Shown: positions 39,032 through 52,768, counted from the first letter of the stretch. The stretch is 64,000 nucleotides of DNA from Litorivicinus sp. (GCA_018401755.1 JAGYKJ010000007.1:186001-250000), one strand, 5' to 3'. Made by a program: numbers and translations. Notes: generated from the sequence alone by a model not told the origin.

Positions 39032-39617
39032 CCGTCTTGGTCTGCTGATCGCCTGTGTGCCGGGAATTGCCTCGGCACACACGTTGGGGGTTGCCTCGGC
39101 GAGTTGGGACGCGATTATCATTGGTTGGACCCTTCCGTTTGAATCTGCGGTGCTTGTGACTTGGATGGCGGTGATTGGCGTGTTGCTTGCCTATTTCAGT
39201 CGACAACGTTCCGTCTTTCACTGGGCGGGGCTCCTCTTTGTCGGCCTTGGTATTGGCTTGCTCGGTGGCCAGTACGTGGTTTTGTCTGAGCCCCTTGCCT
39301 TGGCTTTGCTCGCGATGCTCGCACTGTGGGTGACGGTTTTTTACGGGCTGTCACCAGTGGCTTTCTGCATCATTATTGTCGTGGCGGGCTTCATTGCGGG
39401 GAGCTTGACTCAGCAGTCGCACCCTGAATTACTGACCGTGTGGTCGGTACAGATTGCCGCCATCGCCGCACTCATCATGGCACCCATGATGGTGGCATCA
39501 GCGCTACGGCTTCCGGGAGATCGTTTTCCGAGATTTGGTGAAGTTCTGATTCGCGTTGTTGGAAGCTGGATGGTTGCGCTGGCTGCGATGCAATCGGCGT
39601 TTTTAATACAGGCATAA
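39024..39617 (+). CDS. Seven-helix membrane protein, partner of HupE-like gene
   Basis: This 197-residue hydrophobic protein would start at TTG 39024, within the end of the HupE-like gene. An N-terminal helix ending in GIASAHTLG looks like a cleaved signal with an amino-terminal histidine, a feature of HupE-type nickel carriers. Five or six further helices follow without the DHL motif. The overlap implies cotranslation with the upstream gene. I do not recognise a defined family. Confidence 0.65.
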   Translation: MSSRLGLLIACVPGIASAHTLGVASASWDAIIIGWTLPFESAVLVTWMAVIGVLLAYFSRQRSVFHWAGLLFVGLGIGLLGGQYVVLSEPLALALLAMLALWVTVFYGLSPVAFCIIIVVAGFIAGSLTQQSHPELLTVWSVQIAAIAALIMAPMMVASALRLPGDRFPRFGEVLIRVVGSWMVALAAMQSAFLIQA

Positions 39618-39630
39618 GAGGACATCCGGT

Positions 39631-39636
39631 ACACTG
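39631..39636 (+). promoter_or_regulatory. Possible -10 element directly before uvrB
   Basis: TACACT lies five bases before the uvrB ATG. If used, the transcript would begin at or within the start codon. No -35 and no LexA-type CTGT-N8-ACAG box is visible, so this may be chance. Confidence 0.3.
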
Positions 39637-39641
39637 GCGCG

Positions 39642-41681
39642 ATGAATCAAGAACCGCTCCCTGTATTTCAAGTTGTCTCCGAGTATCAGCCTGCCGGTGA
39701 TCAACCCCAAGCGATTGCAAGTCTCGTTCAGGGGGTTGAGGCAGGTCTTGCGCATCAAACCTTGCTGGGCGTGACCGGGTCTGGAAAGACTTACACCGTT
39801 GCTAAGGTGGTCGAAGCGGTGAAGCGCCCAACCATCGTTATGGCGCACAATAAAACACTGGCGGCCCAGTTGTATGGAGAATTCAAAGAGTTCTTTCCGA
39901 ACAACGCGGTGGAATACTTCGTGTCCTATTACGATTACTACCAGCCTGAGGCCTATGTGCCCTCGAGTGACACCTTTATTGAGAAGGACTCCTCGGTCAA
40001 CGAACATATTGAGCAAATGCGTCTTTCGGCCACTAAGGCATTGCTGGAGCGCTCAGACGTGATCATCGTGGCCACCGTCTCGGCGATCTATGGGTTGGGT
40101 GATCCTCAGGCATATCATGAAATGGTGTTGCATCTGACCCGCGGGATGACCATGGATCAGCGGCAAATTCTGCGGCGTTTGGCGGAGCTGCAATACAAGC
40201 GCAATGATATGGATTTCGCACGAGGCACCTATCGGGTCCGCGGAGATATTATCGATATCTTCCCCGCAGAATCGGATCGGGAGGGTGTTCGGATTGAGTT
40301 ATTCGACCAGGAGATTGAACAGCTCTCATTCTTTGACCCACTGACTGGGGAAGTGCTGAGGCGCGTTCCACGATTAACGATCTATCCCAAGACGCATTAC
40401 GTCACAAGCCGAGATCGCTTAGTCGGTGCCTTGGATGACATCAAAGACGAGCTAAAGCAGCGATTGGCGCAGTTTCGTGAGGGCGGGAAGTTACTCGAGG
40501 CGCAGCGCTTGGAGCAGCGCACCAAGTTCGACTTGGAGATGATTGCTGAATTGGGCTATTGCCAGGGGATTGAAAACTATTCCCGCTACCTTTCCGGTCG
40601 TCCGACGGGTGAGGCGCCGCCAACATTATTTGATTACTTGCCGCCTGATGCCTTGTTGATTATCGATGAGTCGCATGTCACGGTGCCACAAATCGGTGGC
40701 ATGTATCGGGGTGACCGTTCTCGGAAAGAAACCCTCGTCGAATACGGATTTCGATTACCCTCAGCACTGGATAATCGTCCGCTTCGGTTTGAAGAGTGGG
40801 AGGCGCTGGCGCCGCAGATGATTTTTGTCTCAGCCACACCCTCGCATTATGAAGCCGCTCACCAGGCACAAGTGGTTGAACAGCTTGTTCGACCGACTGG
40901 ACTGGTAGACCCCTTATTGGAAGTTCGTCCTGCAGGCTCTCAGGTAGATGATGTGCTGAGCGAAATTGCAAAGGTCACTGCGCGGGACGAGCGCGTCTTG
41001 ATCACTGTGTTAACCAAGCGTATGGCAGAGGACTTAACGGATTACCTCATGGAGCATGGCGCCCGAGTGCGTTACTTGCATTCGGATATCGATACGGTAG
41101 AGCGCGTTGAGATTATCCGTGATTTACGCCGAGGCGAGTTCGATGTGTTGGTCGGGATCAATTTGCTCCGAGAGGGTCTCGATATGCCTGAAGTGTCCCT
41201 GGTAGCCATTTTTGATGCTGATAAAGAGGGGTTTCTTCGGTCGGATCGCTCGTTGATTCAGACCATTGGTCGTGCCGCTAGAAACGTCAATGGACGTGCG
41301 ATTTTATATGCGGATCGAGTGACTGACTCGATGCGGCGAGCGATGGATGAAACTGAGCGTCGTCGTACTAAGCAGATTGCGTTCAATACGACCCATGGCA
41401 TCACACCGCAATCGATACGAAAGCGGATTGATGATGTGATGGAAGGGGCGCACCGCGCCATTCCCGGATCACGTGGTCGGAAGTCGAAAGACCGCAATCC
41501 AACGGATGTTGTGGATATTTTGGATGCTGCGACCATGTCTCCGAAGGAGTTGGCGCGTGCCATCACAAAGCTTGAAGAAGCCATGTTGAAAGCGGCAAAA
41601 TCGTTGGAGTTTGAGCGTGCCGCGCAGCTTCGTGATCAGTTGGCGACATTACAAAGCCATGCTTTTAAATCCGCTGTGTAG
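39642..41681 (+). CDS. uvrB: UvrABC system protein B
   Basis: UvrB is the central helicase-like subunit of nucleotide excision repair. The 679-residue product has Walker [11 protein letters not shown] near residue 45, the beta-hairpin region with [11 protein letters not shown], the helicase motifs DESH and [18 protein letters not shown], and a C-terminal UVR domain ([23 protein letters not shown]) that contacts UvrC. Complete and normal in length. No obvious SOS box is seen just upstream. Confidence 0.98.
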   Translation: MNQEPLPVFQVVSEYQPAGDQPQAIASLVQGVEAGLAHQTLLGVTGSGKTYTVAKVVEAVKRPTIVMAHNKTLAAQLYGEFKEFFPNNAVEYFVSYYDYYQPEAYVPSSDTFIEKDSSVNEHIEQMRLSATKALLERSDVIIVATVSAIYGLGDPQAYHEMVLHLTRGMTMDQRQILRRLAELQYKRNDMDFARGTYRVRGDIIDIFPAESDREGVRIELFDQEIEQLSFFDPLTGEVLRRVPRLTIYPKTHYVTSRDRLVGALDDIKDELKQRLAQFREGGKLLEAQRLEQRTKFDLEMIAELGYCQGIENYSRYLSGRPTGEAPPTLFDYLPPDALLIIDESHVTVPQIGGMYRGDRSRKETLVEYGFRLPSALDNRPLRFEEWEALAPQMIFVSATPSHYEAAHQAQVVEQLVRPTGLVDPLLEVRPAGSQVDDVLSEIAKVTARDERVLITVLTKRMAEDLTDYLMEHGARVRYLHSDIDTVERVEIIRDLRRGEFDVLVGINLLREGLDMPEVSLVAIFDADKEGFLRSDRSLIQTIGRAARNVNGRAILYADRVTDSMRRAMDETERRRTKQIAFNTTHGITPQSIRKRIDDVMEGAHRAIPGSRGRKSKDRNPTDVVDILDAATMSPKELARAITKLEEAMLKAAKSLEFERAAQLRDQLATLQSHAFKSAV

Positions 41682-41690
41682 GGTCTTTAA

Positions 41691-42599
41691 ATGCCAATAC
41701 GATTTGCGCCTGCCATTATGAGTTTGTTTGGTGTGTCGCTTGCATGGCGGACCTTTGCTCCGCTTGGCATGCTTCCCTACGGGATCGCGACGGCACTGTC
41801 TATCGCGCTGATCGGATTGGGCTTGTTGGTGCTGGGGTCAGTCCTGATCCATGTCGCTCAACCTGCAGCACTCCGTGAAAATCTGATGAATCCACAAACC
41901 CGTGTATTGTTTCCTGCGTTGACTGTGGGCTTTGTTCTATTCGGTGCGCTGATCGCGCCCTACAGTCAGGGGCTCGCGACCATGCTGGTGTGGGTAGCTG
42001 CGCTGACACACCTGCTGTTCCTCGCGTGGCTTCTGCAGGGGTGGCTTGCCGGTGGTCAACCATTGGAGAGTATTTCGCCAGTCTGGTTTATTCCGGCTGT
42101 GGGTAATATTGTCATTCCAGTTGGTGCCGTGGCGATTGGTGCCCAGACGCTGGGTGTGGTGACTTTTGGGATCGGTCTCTTGCTCTGGTTGATGCTATGG
42201 CCAGCGCTCACGGTGCGATTGATGACAGGGCAGCCCATGCCCCCAGAGGTAGAAGCCACGCAGCTGATTATGATCGCGCCACCGGCCATTGGATCGGTCT
42301 CGTGGGCGTTATTACACCCCACGGGATCATTGACGCTCGGTGTGGGGTTACTTGGATTGGCTGCATTTCTCGTGGTGACCTTGACCCCATTAGCGCTCCG
42401 CGTGCTTCGGCGGCCATTTGTGCCCAGTAACTGGGCATTTGGGTTCCCATTGGCTGCGTTCGCCACTGGCTTGGCGACCTATGGCGCTCGGCTGGATAGC
42501 GCGGTACTTGTTTGGGCAGGGTTTGTTGTCTTAGTGGTGGTCTCACTGCTCATGGGTTGGGCGCTTTTGGGAACGTCTCGGTTATTATTGAAAGCGTGA
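41691..42599 (+). CDS. TehA/SLAC1-type anion channel or transporter
   Basis: This 302-residue protein has about ten membrane helices. It has the SLAC1/TehA pattern, with PVWFIPAVGNIVIPV and a phenylalanine-poor pore region, and a start with MSLFGVSLAWR typical of the family. Members pass anions such as chloride or dicarboxylates and have been linked to tellurite resistance. It follows uvrB after nine bases and may be read through from it. Confidence 0.82.
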   Translation: MPIRFAPAIMSLFGVSLAWRTFAPLGMLPYGIATALSIALIGLGLLVLGSVLIHVAQPAALRENLMNPQTRVLFPALTVGFVLFGALIAPYSQGLATMLVWVAALTHLLFLAWLLQGWLAGGQPLESISPVWFIPAVGNIVIPVGAVAIGAQTLGVVTFGIGLLLWLMLWPALTVRLMTGQPMPPEVEATQLIMIAPPAIGSVSWALLHPTGSLTLGVGLLGLAAFLVVTLTPLALRVLRRPFVPSNWAFGFPLAAFATGLATYGARLDSAVLVWAGFVVLVVVSLLMGWALLGTSRLLLKA

Positions 42600-42606
42600 G
42601 GGATCA

Positions 42607-43614
42607 ATGCGTGTATTAGTCACCGGTTCGGCCGGCTTTATTGGTTCGACTGTCAGTCATCGACTGCTGGATCGCGGTGACGAAGTCGTCGGATTGGATA
42701 ATTTTAACAGCTATTACGATGTGTCACTCAAGGAGGCGCGTGCCGAGCGGTTGCGAGCTCGGACGGGATATTGTGAGATCCGCGCAAGTCTTGAAGATCG
42801 TGAGGCGTTGTCTGCTTTATTCGCGACCCACGCGATTGATCGAGTGGTGCATTTGGCTGCCCAAGCTGGGGTTCGGTATTCCTTGGAAAATCCCCATGCC
42901 TACATCGATGCGAATTTGATTGGCTTTATGAATATCCTAGAGGGATGTCGGTACGCAGAGGTTGAACATCTTGTCTATGCCTCATCGAGCTCGGTTTATG
43001 GTGCAAATGAATCTCTGCCATTTCGGGTCGAAGACTCAGTGGATCATCCAGTGAGCCTCTACGCAGCAACAAAAAAAGCCAACGAGCTGATGGCGCATAC
43101 CTACAGCCATCTCTTTGGGTTACCGACCACGGGACTTCGATTCTTTACGGTGTACGGACCCTGGGGGCGCCCAGATATGGCGCTGTTTAAATTCACGCGC
43201 GCGATTTTAACTGGACAGCCGGTACAGCTCTTCAATGGCGGCCATCATCGTCGTGACTTCACCTTCATCTCAGATATTGTGGATGGTGTGATTGGCACCC
43301 TAGACCAAGTTGCCACCCCAGATGCCTCATTTGACCCAATGCATCCGAATCCAGGGACCGCGAGGGCCCCGTGGCGCGTCTATAACATCGGCAGTAACCG
43401 ACCAGTCGATCTGATTCGTTACTTAGAGTTGATTGAAGACGCTTGCGGTCAGAAAGCGCAGATTGAGTCTTTGCCGATGCAAGCCGGAGATGTCGAGGCG
43501 ACACATGCTGATGTCAGTGCATTACAGCGCGCGATCGGGTATGCACCGCGTGTCGCTGTGGAGCAGGGCATCCCTCAATTTGTTGCTTGGTATCGCGACT
43601 ATTATCAGCTCTAG
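42607..43614 (+). CDS. NAD-dependent nucleotide-sugar epimerase (UDP-glucuronate 4-epimerase type)
   Basis: This 335-residue extended SDR enzyme has the NAD motif GSAGFIGSTV at the start, FNSYYDVSLKEAR (a stretch shared with UDP-glucuronate 4-epimerases), HLAAQAGVRYSLENP, the catalytic SSSVYG and the Y-x3-K pair in YAATK, and GPWGRPDMA. It likely makes UDP-galacturonate for a surface polysaccharide. No polysaccharide cluster surrounds it. It lies seven bases after the TehA-like gene. Confidence 0.88.
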   Translation: MRVLVTGSAGFIGSTVSHRLLDRGDEVVGLDNFNSYYDVSLKEARAERLRARTGYCEIRASLEDREALSALFATHAIDRVVHLAAQAGVRYSLENPHAYIDANLIGFMNILEGCRYAEVEHLVYASSSSVYGANESLPFRVEDSVDHPVSLYAATKKANELMAHTYSHLFGLPTTGLRFFTVYGPWGRPDMALFKFTRAILTGQPVQLFNGGHHRRDFTFISDIVDGVIGTLDQVATPDASFDPMHPNPGTARAPWRVYNIGSNRPVDLIRYLELIEDACGQKAQIESLPMQAGDVEATHADVSALQRAIGYAPRVAVEQGIPQFVAWYRDYYQL

Positions 43615-43620
43615 CGGCGC

Positions 43621-43648
43621 TTTACAGCCTTGTCGAAGTCGGTATACT
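43621..43648 (+). promoter_or_regulatory. Promoter of tRNA-Val
   Basis: TTTACA and TATACT are separated by 16 bases, followed by the GC-rich discriminator TCGGCCC. The tRNA starts 14 bases after the -10 box. Confidence 0.75.
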
Positions 43649-43661
43649 TCGGCCCTTCTTT

Positions 43662-43738
43662 AGGCGCGTAGCTCAGTTGGTTAGAGCACCACCTTGACAT
43701 GGTGGGGGTCGTTGGTTCGAATCCAATCGCGCCTACCA
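43662..43738 (+). tRNA. tRNA-Val (GAC)
   Basis: This 77-base cloverleaf has acceptor AGGCGCG pairing with CGCGCCT, D-arm GCTC...GAGC, anticodon loop TTGACAT (GAC), T-arm GTTCGAATC and an encoded CCA. Confidence 0.97.
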
Positions 43739-43792
43739 ATACCGTAATCTCAACGGACGGCCTTTGGTAGTGGTCGTCACCCTGGAGTGCTC

Positions 43793-45733
43793 ATGCCCGT
43801 CATAACCCTGCCAGATGGCTCTCAACGTCTATTTCAAGGTCCAACATCCGCGATGGATGTGGCGGAATCTATTGGTCCAGGTCTCGCGAAGGCGACCATT
43901 TGTGCTCGCGTGGATGGCGAGCTGAAAGATGCGTCCGACATCATCAGCCATGATGCGTCTCTGGCCCTGATCACAGCCAAAGACCCTGAAGGGCTTGAGG
44001 TGATTCGGCACTCTTTTGCGCATTTGATTGGGCATGCGGCAAAGCAACTCTTCCCCGGGATCAAAATGGCGATTGGTCCGGTGATTGAGCATGGATTTTA
44101 TTACGATGTGGATTATGAGCGCCCTCTGCATCCAGAAGATATCGACGCACTCGAAGCGCGTATTCGAGAACTGATTAAGCAAGACTACCCAGTGATCAAG
44201 CAGTGGGCCAGTCGCACCGAGGCGTTGGCATTGTTTGCAGAACGCCAGGAACCTTACAAGCAGGAAATTATCGAGCACGATATTCCAGATGATGGCCATC
44301 CCATTGGGCTGTATCACCACATGGAGTACACCGACATGTGTCGTGGACCCCATGTTCCCAATACGCGTCACCTGCGCCATTTTAAACTCACCAACGTCAC
44401 AGGGGCATATTGGCGCGGTAAGCCGGAGAATCCCCAGTTACAGCGAATCTACGGGATTGCATTTACCTCCAAAGAAGCGCTTGAAGCGCATCTGACCTTC
44501 CTGGAAGAAGCCGCCAAACGGGATCATCGGACGTTGGCAAAAACCCTTGATTTATTTCATCTTCAGGAAGAGGCCCCGGGGATGGTATTTTGGCACCCCA
44601 ATGGCTGGACAGTATATCGAGTCCTCGAGGACTACATTCGAACCCGTTTGGATGCCGCTGGTTACCAGGAAATTCGGACACCGCAGCTTGTGGATCAGCG
44701 CCTTTGGGAAGCCTCGGGTCACTGGGAAAAATATCACGAGAATATGTTCGTGACGCATAGCGAAAATCGTGATTACGCGGTCAAGCCCATGAACTGTCCG
44801 TGTCACGTGCAGGTGTACAACAAAAAGATCACGAGTTATCGCGAACTCCCCGTACGCCTCGCCGAGTTTGGTTCGTGTCACCGAAATGAGCCGTCAGGAT
44901 CCTTGCATGGATTGATGCGAGTACGAAACTTTGTACAGGACGATGCGCATATTTTTTGTACCGAAGCGCAAGTTTTGAGCGAGGTACAGGCCTTCAATCA
45001 GTTGTTGACCGATGTCTATTATGACCTTGGATTTGACGAGATGATTGTGCGTATTTCAACTCGGCCAGAGCAACGTGTGGGTGATGACGCGACTTGGGAC
45101 AAAGCAGAGCGTGCGCTGTCTGATGCGTTAGATCAATTGGGTGTTGTGTGGGAAGAATTACCAGGCGAAGGCGCATTTTATGGACCTAAGATTGAGTATT
45201 CTCTGAAAGATTGCCTTGGGCGTGTATGGCAGTGCGGCACGATGCAGGTGGATTTTTCGATGCCAAGCCGGCTGGGTGCCGAATATGTTGCTGAGGATGG
45301 ATCGCGGCAGGTACCAGTGATGCTGCACCGTGCGATCTTAGGTTCCTTGGAGCGTTTTGTTGGAATTTTACTTGAAAACACGGCAGGACATTTGCCGCCG
45401 TGGCTTGCTCCTGTGCAGGCTGTGGTGATGACAATCACTGATTCACAGCACGGATATGCGCGAGAAGTGGAAAAAATGTTGGTCTCTCAAGGCTTTCGGG
45501 TGAAATCAGATTTGCGAAACGAGAAGATCGGCTATAAAATCCGCCACCACACTTTAACCCGGGTACCTTATTTGTTGGTCATCGGTGATAAGGAAGTGGA
45601 AAACCAACAGGTGGCCGTGCGAACTCGGTCGGGTGAGGATTTAGGGGCGATGCCGTTACAGGCTTTCGTGTCCCGTCTTCAGAACGACATCGGGTTACGC
45701 GGCCGTTTTGGTCTAATGTCGGAGACAACGTAA
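43793..45733 (+). CDS. thrS: Threonyl-tRNA synthetase
   Basis: ThrS charges tRNA-Thr. I start it at ATG 43793 ([10 protein letters not shown]); a GTG two codons earlier is possible. The N-terminal TGS and editing domains come first ([15 protein letters not shown]). The class II catalytic core has zinc ligands in [10 protein letters not shown], the motif 2 arginine in [19 protein letters not shown], and motif 3 in [11 protein letters not shown]. The anticodon-binding domain ends it. At 646 residues it is normal. Its stop overlaps the ATT start of infC. Confidence 0.97.
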   Translation: MPVITLPDGSQRLFQGPTSAMDVAESIGPGLAKATICARVDGELKDASDIISHDASLALITAKDPEGLEVIRHSFAHLIGHAAKQLFPGIKMAIGPVIEHGFYYDVDYERPLHPEDIDALEARIRELIKQDYPVIKQWASRTEALALFAERQEPYKQEIIEHDIPDDGHPIGLYHHMEYTDMCRGPHVPNTRHLRHFKLTNVTGAYWRGKPENPQLQRIYGIAFTSKEALEAHLTFLEEAAKRDHRTLAKTLDLFHLQEEAPGMVFWHPNGWTVYRVLEDYIRTRLDAAGYQEIRTPQLVDQRLWEASGHWEKYHENMFVTHSENRDYAVKPMNCPCHVQVYNKKITSYRELPVRLAEFGSCHRNEPSGSLHGLMRVRNFVQDDAHIFCTEAQVLSEVQAFNQLLTDVYYDLGFDEMIVRISTRPEQRVGDDATWDKAERALSDALDQLGVVWEELPGEGAFYGPKIEYSLKDCLGRVWQCGTMQVDFSMPSRLGAEYVAEDGSRQVPVMLHRAILGSLERFVGILLENTAGHLPPWLAPVQAVVMTITDSQHGYAREVEKMLVSQGFRVKSDLRNEKIGYKIRHHTLTRVPYLLVIGDKEVENQQVAVRTRSGEDLGAMPLQAFVSRLQNDIGLRGRFGLMSETT

Positions 45734-46275
45734 TTAGAAAAGCGGTACCGAAAGCTGCGCCCGGTGAGAAGCGCACACTGATCAACGAAGAGATTCGTGC
45801 ACCCAAAGTACGTTTGATTGGCCCCCTTGGCGATCAAATCGGTGTTGTTGATACACGCGACGCGTTGCAAGCAGCACGCGAAAATGAATTAGATTTGGTG
45901 TTGATCGCAGAAAGCTCTGATCCGCCAGTCGCAAAGATTATGGACTTTGGAAAACGTCTCTACGAAGAGAAGAAAGCCAAAGTCGCTGCGAAGAAAAAGC
46001 AGCATCAGCTTCAAGTGAAAGAAGTGAAGTTTCGTCCGGCAACGGACGTTGGAGACTATCAGGTCAAACTGCGCAACCTGATACGTTTCCTTGAGGACGG
46101 CGATAAGGCCAAGGTAACCATCCGGTTCCGTGGTCGCGAAATGGCCCACCAAGAACTCGGCATGCGAATGCTCGAGCGCTTGGAGAAGGACCTCGAAGAG
46201 CATGGTTTAGTAGAAGCCCGACCAAAATTGGAAGGACGACAAATGATCATGGTGTTCGCGCCGAAGAAAAAGTGA
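45733..46275 (+). CDS. infC: Translation initiation factor IF-3, starting at ATT
   Basis: IF-3 keeps ribosomal subunits apart and checks start codons. No ATG, GTG or TTG gives the full protein. The ATT at 45733 sits eight bases after GGAG and yields exactly 180 residues, the length of E. coli IF-3, which also starts at ATT. The ATT shares its first base with the thrS stop (TAATT). Conserved parts are [15 protein letters not shown], the lysine-rich linker ([13 protein letters not shown]) and [13 protein letters not shown]. The rare start codon is the known basis of IF-3 self-repression. Confidence 0.95.
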   Translation: MRKAVPKAAPGEKRTLINEEIRAPKVRLIGPLGDQIGVVDTRDALQAARENELDLVLIAESSDPPVAKIMDFGKRLYEEKKAKVAAKKKQHQLQVKEVKFRPATDVGDYQVKLRNLIRFLEDGDKAKVTIRFRGREMAHQELGMRMLERLEKDLEEHGLVEARPKLEGRQMIMVFAPKKK

Positions 46276-46310
46276 GAGCACTGGGCTCTAATGCGGAGTG
46301 AAAAGGAACC

Positions 46311-46508
46311 ATGCCAAAACTGAAAAGTAATTCAGGCGCGTTGAAGCGCTTTAAGCGAACTGCGAAAGGCTTTAAGCATAAGCAGGCTTTCCGAAGCCAT
46401 ATTTTGACCAAGAAGACGACCAAGCGGAAACGTCAGCTCCGGGGCACCTTGATGGTTGCCGATGCAGATCTGAAGTTGATCTTTCGCATGATCCCTGGTT
46501 CACGGTAA
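46311..46508 (+). CDS. rpmI: 50S ribosomal protein L35
   Basis: This 65-residue basic ribosomal protein begins [20 protein letters not shown] and contains [12 protein letters not shown], as in L35 proteins. An AAGGA site lies just upstream. It sits between infC and rplT, the universal order. Confidence 0.98.
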   Translation: MPKLKSNSGALKRFKRTAKGFKHKQAFRSHILTKKTTKRKRQLRGTLMVADADLKLIFRMIPGSR

Positions 46509-46518
46509 GGAGAGATAG

Positions 46519-46887
46519 ATGCCACGCGTTAAACGAGGTGTGACCGCGCGAGCGAGTCACAAGAAAGTATTAAAGGCTGCGAAAGGCTACTACGGAGCCC
46601 GGTCTCGGGTATTTCGGGTTGCAAAGCAGGCGGTTATTAAGGCTGGGCAATACGCCTACCGGGATCGCCGGCAGAAGAAGCGTGTCTTTCGGGCTCTATG
46701 GATTGCCCGGATCAATGCCGGTGCACGTGAGTGCGGGTTAAGCTACAGCCGCTTTATTGACGGGTTGAAGAAAGCCAATATTGAAATGGATCGTCGTGTT
46801 CTCGCGGATTTGGCGATGCACGAAAAGGTGGCATTTGCTGCCTTGGCAGACCAAGCCAAAGTAGCCCTCGAGCAAGCACAGGCCTAA
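46519..46887 (+). CDS. rplT: 50S ribosomal protein L20
   Basis: L20 binds 23S rRNA early in assembly and represses rpmI-rplT translation in E. coli. The 122-residue product begins [19 protein letters not shown] and has the conserved [19 protein letters not shown] lies seven bases before the start. A strong terminator-like hairpin follows. Confidence 0.98.
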   Translation: MPRVKRGVTARASHKKVLKAAKGYYGARSRVFRVAKQAVIKAGQYAYRDRRQKKRVFRALWIARINAGARECGLSYSRFIDGLKKANIEMDRRVLADLAMHEKVAFAALADQAKVALEQAQA

Positions 46888-50357
<3,470 letters not shown>

Positions 50358-50360
50358 TGC

Positions 50361-50672
50361 ATGGCCGCATTAACAAAGGCAGATTTATCCGAGCATCTCA
50401 ATGATGTGGTGGGCTTAAATAAACGCGAGTCCAAGGAGATTGTTGAGATTGTCTTTGGTGAGCTTCGTCAAGCCCTTGTTCAGGGTGAGGGAGTCCGCTT
50501 ATCTGGGTTTGGTAATTTTGAATTACGCGACAAGGATGAGCGTCCAGGACGTAATCCAAAGACGGGCGAAGAAGTTCCAGTGACCGCGCGTCGCGTGGTG
50601 ACATTCAAAGCTGGTCAAAAACTGCGTTCACAGGTAGAGCGGTATCATCCGGTGGGTGACGAAGACCTATGA
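50361..50672 (+). CDS. ihfA: Integration host factor subunit alpha
   Basis: IhfA is the partner of the IhfB encoded at 22.4 kb. The 103-residue product begins [15 protein letters not shown] and has [22 protein letters not shown] and [14 protein letters not shown], diagnostic for the alpha subunit. It follows pheT and overlaps the MerR-type gene by four bases. Confidence 0.96.
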   Translation: MAALTKADLSEHLNDVVGLNKRESKEIVEIVFGELRQALVQGEGVRLSGFGNFELRDKDERPGRNPKTGEEVPVTARRVVTFKAGQKLRSQVERYHPVGDEDL

Positions 50673-51034
50673 TGGACCTCTTCGAGGATGATTTGCCGCA
50701 AATTCCTGATCGTGTTTATTTCACGATTGGGGAGGCAAGTCGATTGTGTGGCGTTAAACCACACGTCCTTCGATATTGGGAGCAAGAATTTGAGCAGCTC
50801 TCGCCTGATAAGCGCCGCGGTAATCGGCGCTATTATCGCTATCAAGATTTGATCATGATTCGTCGGATTCGGGCACTCGTCCATCATCAAGGCTTTACCC
50901 TGGCGGGTGCGAAGGCACGGATTAGTGATGAAGATGAAGCTCGCCAAGATGCTCAACACGATGACTCAAAGGGAATGGCCTTACGCGAGGTGATTCGAGA
51001 GTTAGAGCATGTTCGTCGGTTGCTCTCCGATTAG
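50669..51034 (+). CDS. MerR-family transcriptional regulator
   Basis: This 121-residue regulator has an N-terminal winged helix of the MerR type ([25 protein letters not shown], then [13 protein letters not shown]) and a short coiled-coil C-terminus without metal-binding cysteines. The same gene follows ihfA in many gammaproteobacteria; its targets are unknown. Two adjacent ATGs are possible starts. The promoter of tRNA-Pro lies within its 3' end. Confidence 0.9.
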   Translation: MMDLFEDDLPQIPDRVYFTIGEASRLCGVKPHVLRYWEQEFEQLSPDKRRGNRRYYRYQDLIMIRRIRALVHHQGFTLAGAKARISDEDEARQDAQHDDSKGMALREVIRELEHVRRLLSD

Positions 51035-51047
51035 GCTCCTGTATACT
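51020..51047 (+). promoter_or_regulatory. Promoter of tRNA-Pro
   Basis: TTGCTC and TATACT are separated by 16 bases, followed by the GC-rich TCGCGCC. The promoter overlaps the end of the MerR-type gene, and the predicted start point leaves a leader of only a few bases. Confidence 0.7.
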
Positions 51048-51056
51048 TCGCGCCTT

Positions 51057-51133
51057 CGGGGCGTGGCGCAGTCTGGTAGCGCACTTGCATGGGGTGCAAG
51101 GGGTCGTAGGTTCAAATCCTGCCGTCCCGACCA
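51057..51133 (+). tRNA. tRNA-Pro (GGG)
   Basis: This 77-base cloverleaf has acceptor CGGGGCG pairing with CGTCCCG (one G-T pair), anticodon loop ATGGGGT (GGG), T-arm GTTCAAATC and an encoded CCA. Confidence 0.96.
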
Positions 51134-51387
51134 AATACAATCCCTAATGGTAGAGTCGGGTAAGTGCACAAGGGTCGCACTGAGTGCCAACTGATTGGCT
51201 TTTATCACATGTCATGTTGTCTAAAGCGACGATTTCATCGAATAGTCGTTGACATTTCCCGTCAACCTGCGACTCTGGTTGCGCCCGAATGCTTAGCTTT
51301 GTGTAACCGTCTCCGGCAACACTGACTGGCATACCCTATGAAAACCACTGGTGTATTGGGCTACGCTAGTGTTGCTGAGGACAAATC

Positions 51388-51597
51388 ATGCAAACAGGTA
51401 CAGTAAAATGGTTCAACGAAACAAAAGGTTTTGGTTTCATTGTTCCCGATGATGGCGGTACAGACGCGTTCGTTCATATTTCTGCAGTGAAAGAAAATGG
51501 ATTAGACACGCTGCAAGACAACCAGCGCGTTGAGTTTGATCTCGCCGCAGGCCGTAATGGCAAGGTTGCAGTTAAGTCAATCAAGGTGATTGGCTAA
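51388..51597 (+). CDS. Cold-shock protein (CspA family)
   Basis: This 69-residue single-stranded nucleic-acid binding protein begins MQTGTVKWFNETKGFGFI and contains both RNA-binding motifs, KGFGFI and AFVHIS. It likely acts as an RNA chaperone. Some 250 bases upstream hold no gene and may include a long structured leader of the kind cold-shock genes have; I could not define it. A hairpin follows the stop. Confidence 0.95.
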   Translation: MQTGTVKWFNETKGFGFIVPDDGGTDAFVHISAVKENGLDTLQDNQRVEFDLAAGRNGKVAVKSIKVIG

Positions 51598-51608
51598 TTA
51601 ATCGAACT

Positions 51609-51629
51609 GATGCCGCCTTTGGCGGCATC
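51609..51629 (+). terminator. Hairpin after cold-shock gene
   Basis: GATGCCGCC, loop TTT, GGCGGCATC form a perfect 9-bp stem 11 bases after the stop. The following bases are ATGATTCC, so the T-run is poor. It may serve both this gene and the convergent hydrolase gene. Confidence 0.6.
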
Positions 51630-51639
51630 ATGATTCCCA

Positions 51640-52680
51640 CTATCCGACTTGGTCTAGCCGGATATCTTCATAAGTTGTTCTAATCGAGACGCTTCTACCG
51701 ACTGGTGGAAGAAGGATTGATGATTCCTGATATCCAGCTTGTCGAGCGGCAGCTTTGAATCGCTTTGCTGGCTCAAAGGCCTCTTCTTCGGAAAGCTCGA
51801 TCGTGCCCCAGTGCATTCCTAATATCTGCTTGGCACGAATTGCTCGTCCCATCTCAACTGCCTCCTCAGGTGATGCGTGCACCGATCGTAAGAGTCGTCT
51901 GGGCGAATATGCACCGATTCCAATGAGTGCGAGATCGACTGGGCCATAGCGGAAGCCAGTTTGCCGGAAGATAGGCCCCATGGCGGAGTCTCCACCGAAG
52001 TACAATTTGTATCCCTCGAATTCGAAAAGATAGGCAGCCCACAGCGACCGATTTGCGTCAAACAGGCCCCGTCTTGAATGGTGAATCGCGGGGCAAGCGG
52101 TGATTTTAAGCGGTCCACGCGCGGTACTTTGATGCCAATCCAAATCTGTCACGCGATGAAAGCCTCGTTTCTGAAACCAAGGCTTGAGTCCGGCTGGGCA
52201 TACCACGTGAATCTCGGCTTTATTGGGGATCTGCTTTAAGGTGTGCCAACAGAGATGGTCATAGTGGTTATGCGAGATGACCAAGGTGTCGAATCGACCG
52301 ATGCTCTCTAATGTTAGGGGTGTTGGGATAAAGCGGCGGGGCCCTGCAAATTGAAAGGGACTGGCGCGCTCCGCTAAAAACGGATCAATCAGTAAACGAT
52401 GGCCGCCAAGCGTGACAAGGAAGGCTGCGTGTCCCAACCAAGTCACATGATCCCCAGACATTTGTTGAAGCTCACTGTGCGCTTCCGCCGCACTAAGCGC
52501 ATGTGTCACTGGCCATGCGGTGGGCAGTGGACGAAATGCTTGTCGCGCGAGATATCCAATTAGGTCGCGCCAGTCGCCGGTCGCGCGCGGACTCCCTGGT
52601 GGGTTGTGAAAACGATCGGTGCGGCGGGTTTTGCGGCGCGGAGCGCCCTGGTCCATTGCAACTGAGGTGTCGTTCGGCAT
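51640..52680 (-). CDS. Metallo-beta-lactamase-fold hydrolase (NAPE-PLD/UlaG-like)
   Basis: This 346-residue enzyme has the metallo-beta-lactamase fold. WLGHAAFLVTLGGHRLLIDPF opens the core, and the metal motif SHNHYDHL, then HHSRRGLFD, GGDSAMG and GMHWGT, are all present. This order fits the family that includes N-acyl-phosphatidylethanolamine phospholipase D and the E. coli UlaG. No signal peptide is seen, so it probably acts in the cytoplasm or at the membrane on a phosphodiester or lactone; the substrate is unknown. Confidence 0.85.
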   Translation of the reverse strand: MPNDTSVAMDQGAPRRKTRRTDRFHNPPGSPRATGDWRDLIGYLARQAFRPLPTAWPVTHALSAAEAHSELQQMSGDHVTWLGHAAFLVTLGGHRLLIDPFLAERASPFQFAGPRRFIPTPLTLESIGRFDTLVISHNHYDHLCWHTLKQIPNKAEIHVVCPAGLKPWFQKRGFHRVTDLDWHQSTARGPLKITACPAIHHSRRGLFDANRSLWAAYLFEFEGYKLYFGGDSAMGPIFRQTGFRYGPVDLALIGIGAYSPRRLLRSVHASPEEAVEMGRAIRAKQILGMHWGTIELSEEEAFEPAKRFKAAARQAGYQESSILLPPVGRSVSIRTTYEDIRLDQVG

Positions 52681-52768
52681 CCCAAGTCCTCTCGGTTTTT
52701 ACCGAGTGTACGGATGGATTATGACCGAATTATTGGTGATCTTTTTTCACGAAATTGTCATCGAAATG

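Noticed and set aside
39605..39641. Possible LexA box before uvrB
   Set aside because: I looked for CTGT-N8-ACAG and found only half matches.
51144..51332. 62-codon minus-strand frame upstream of the cold-shock gene
   Set aside because: It has no convincing ribosome site, no recognisable family and lies where a cold-shock leader is expected. I treat the 250 bases as non-coding.
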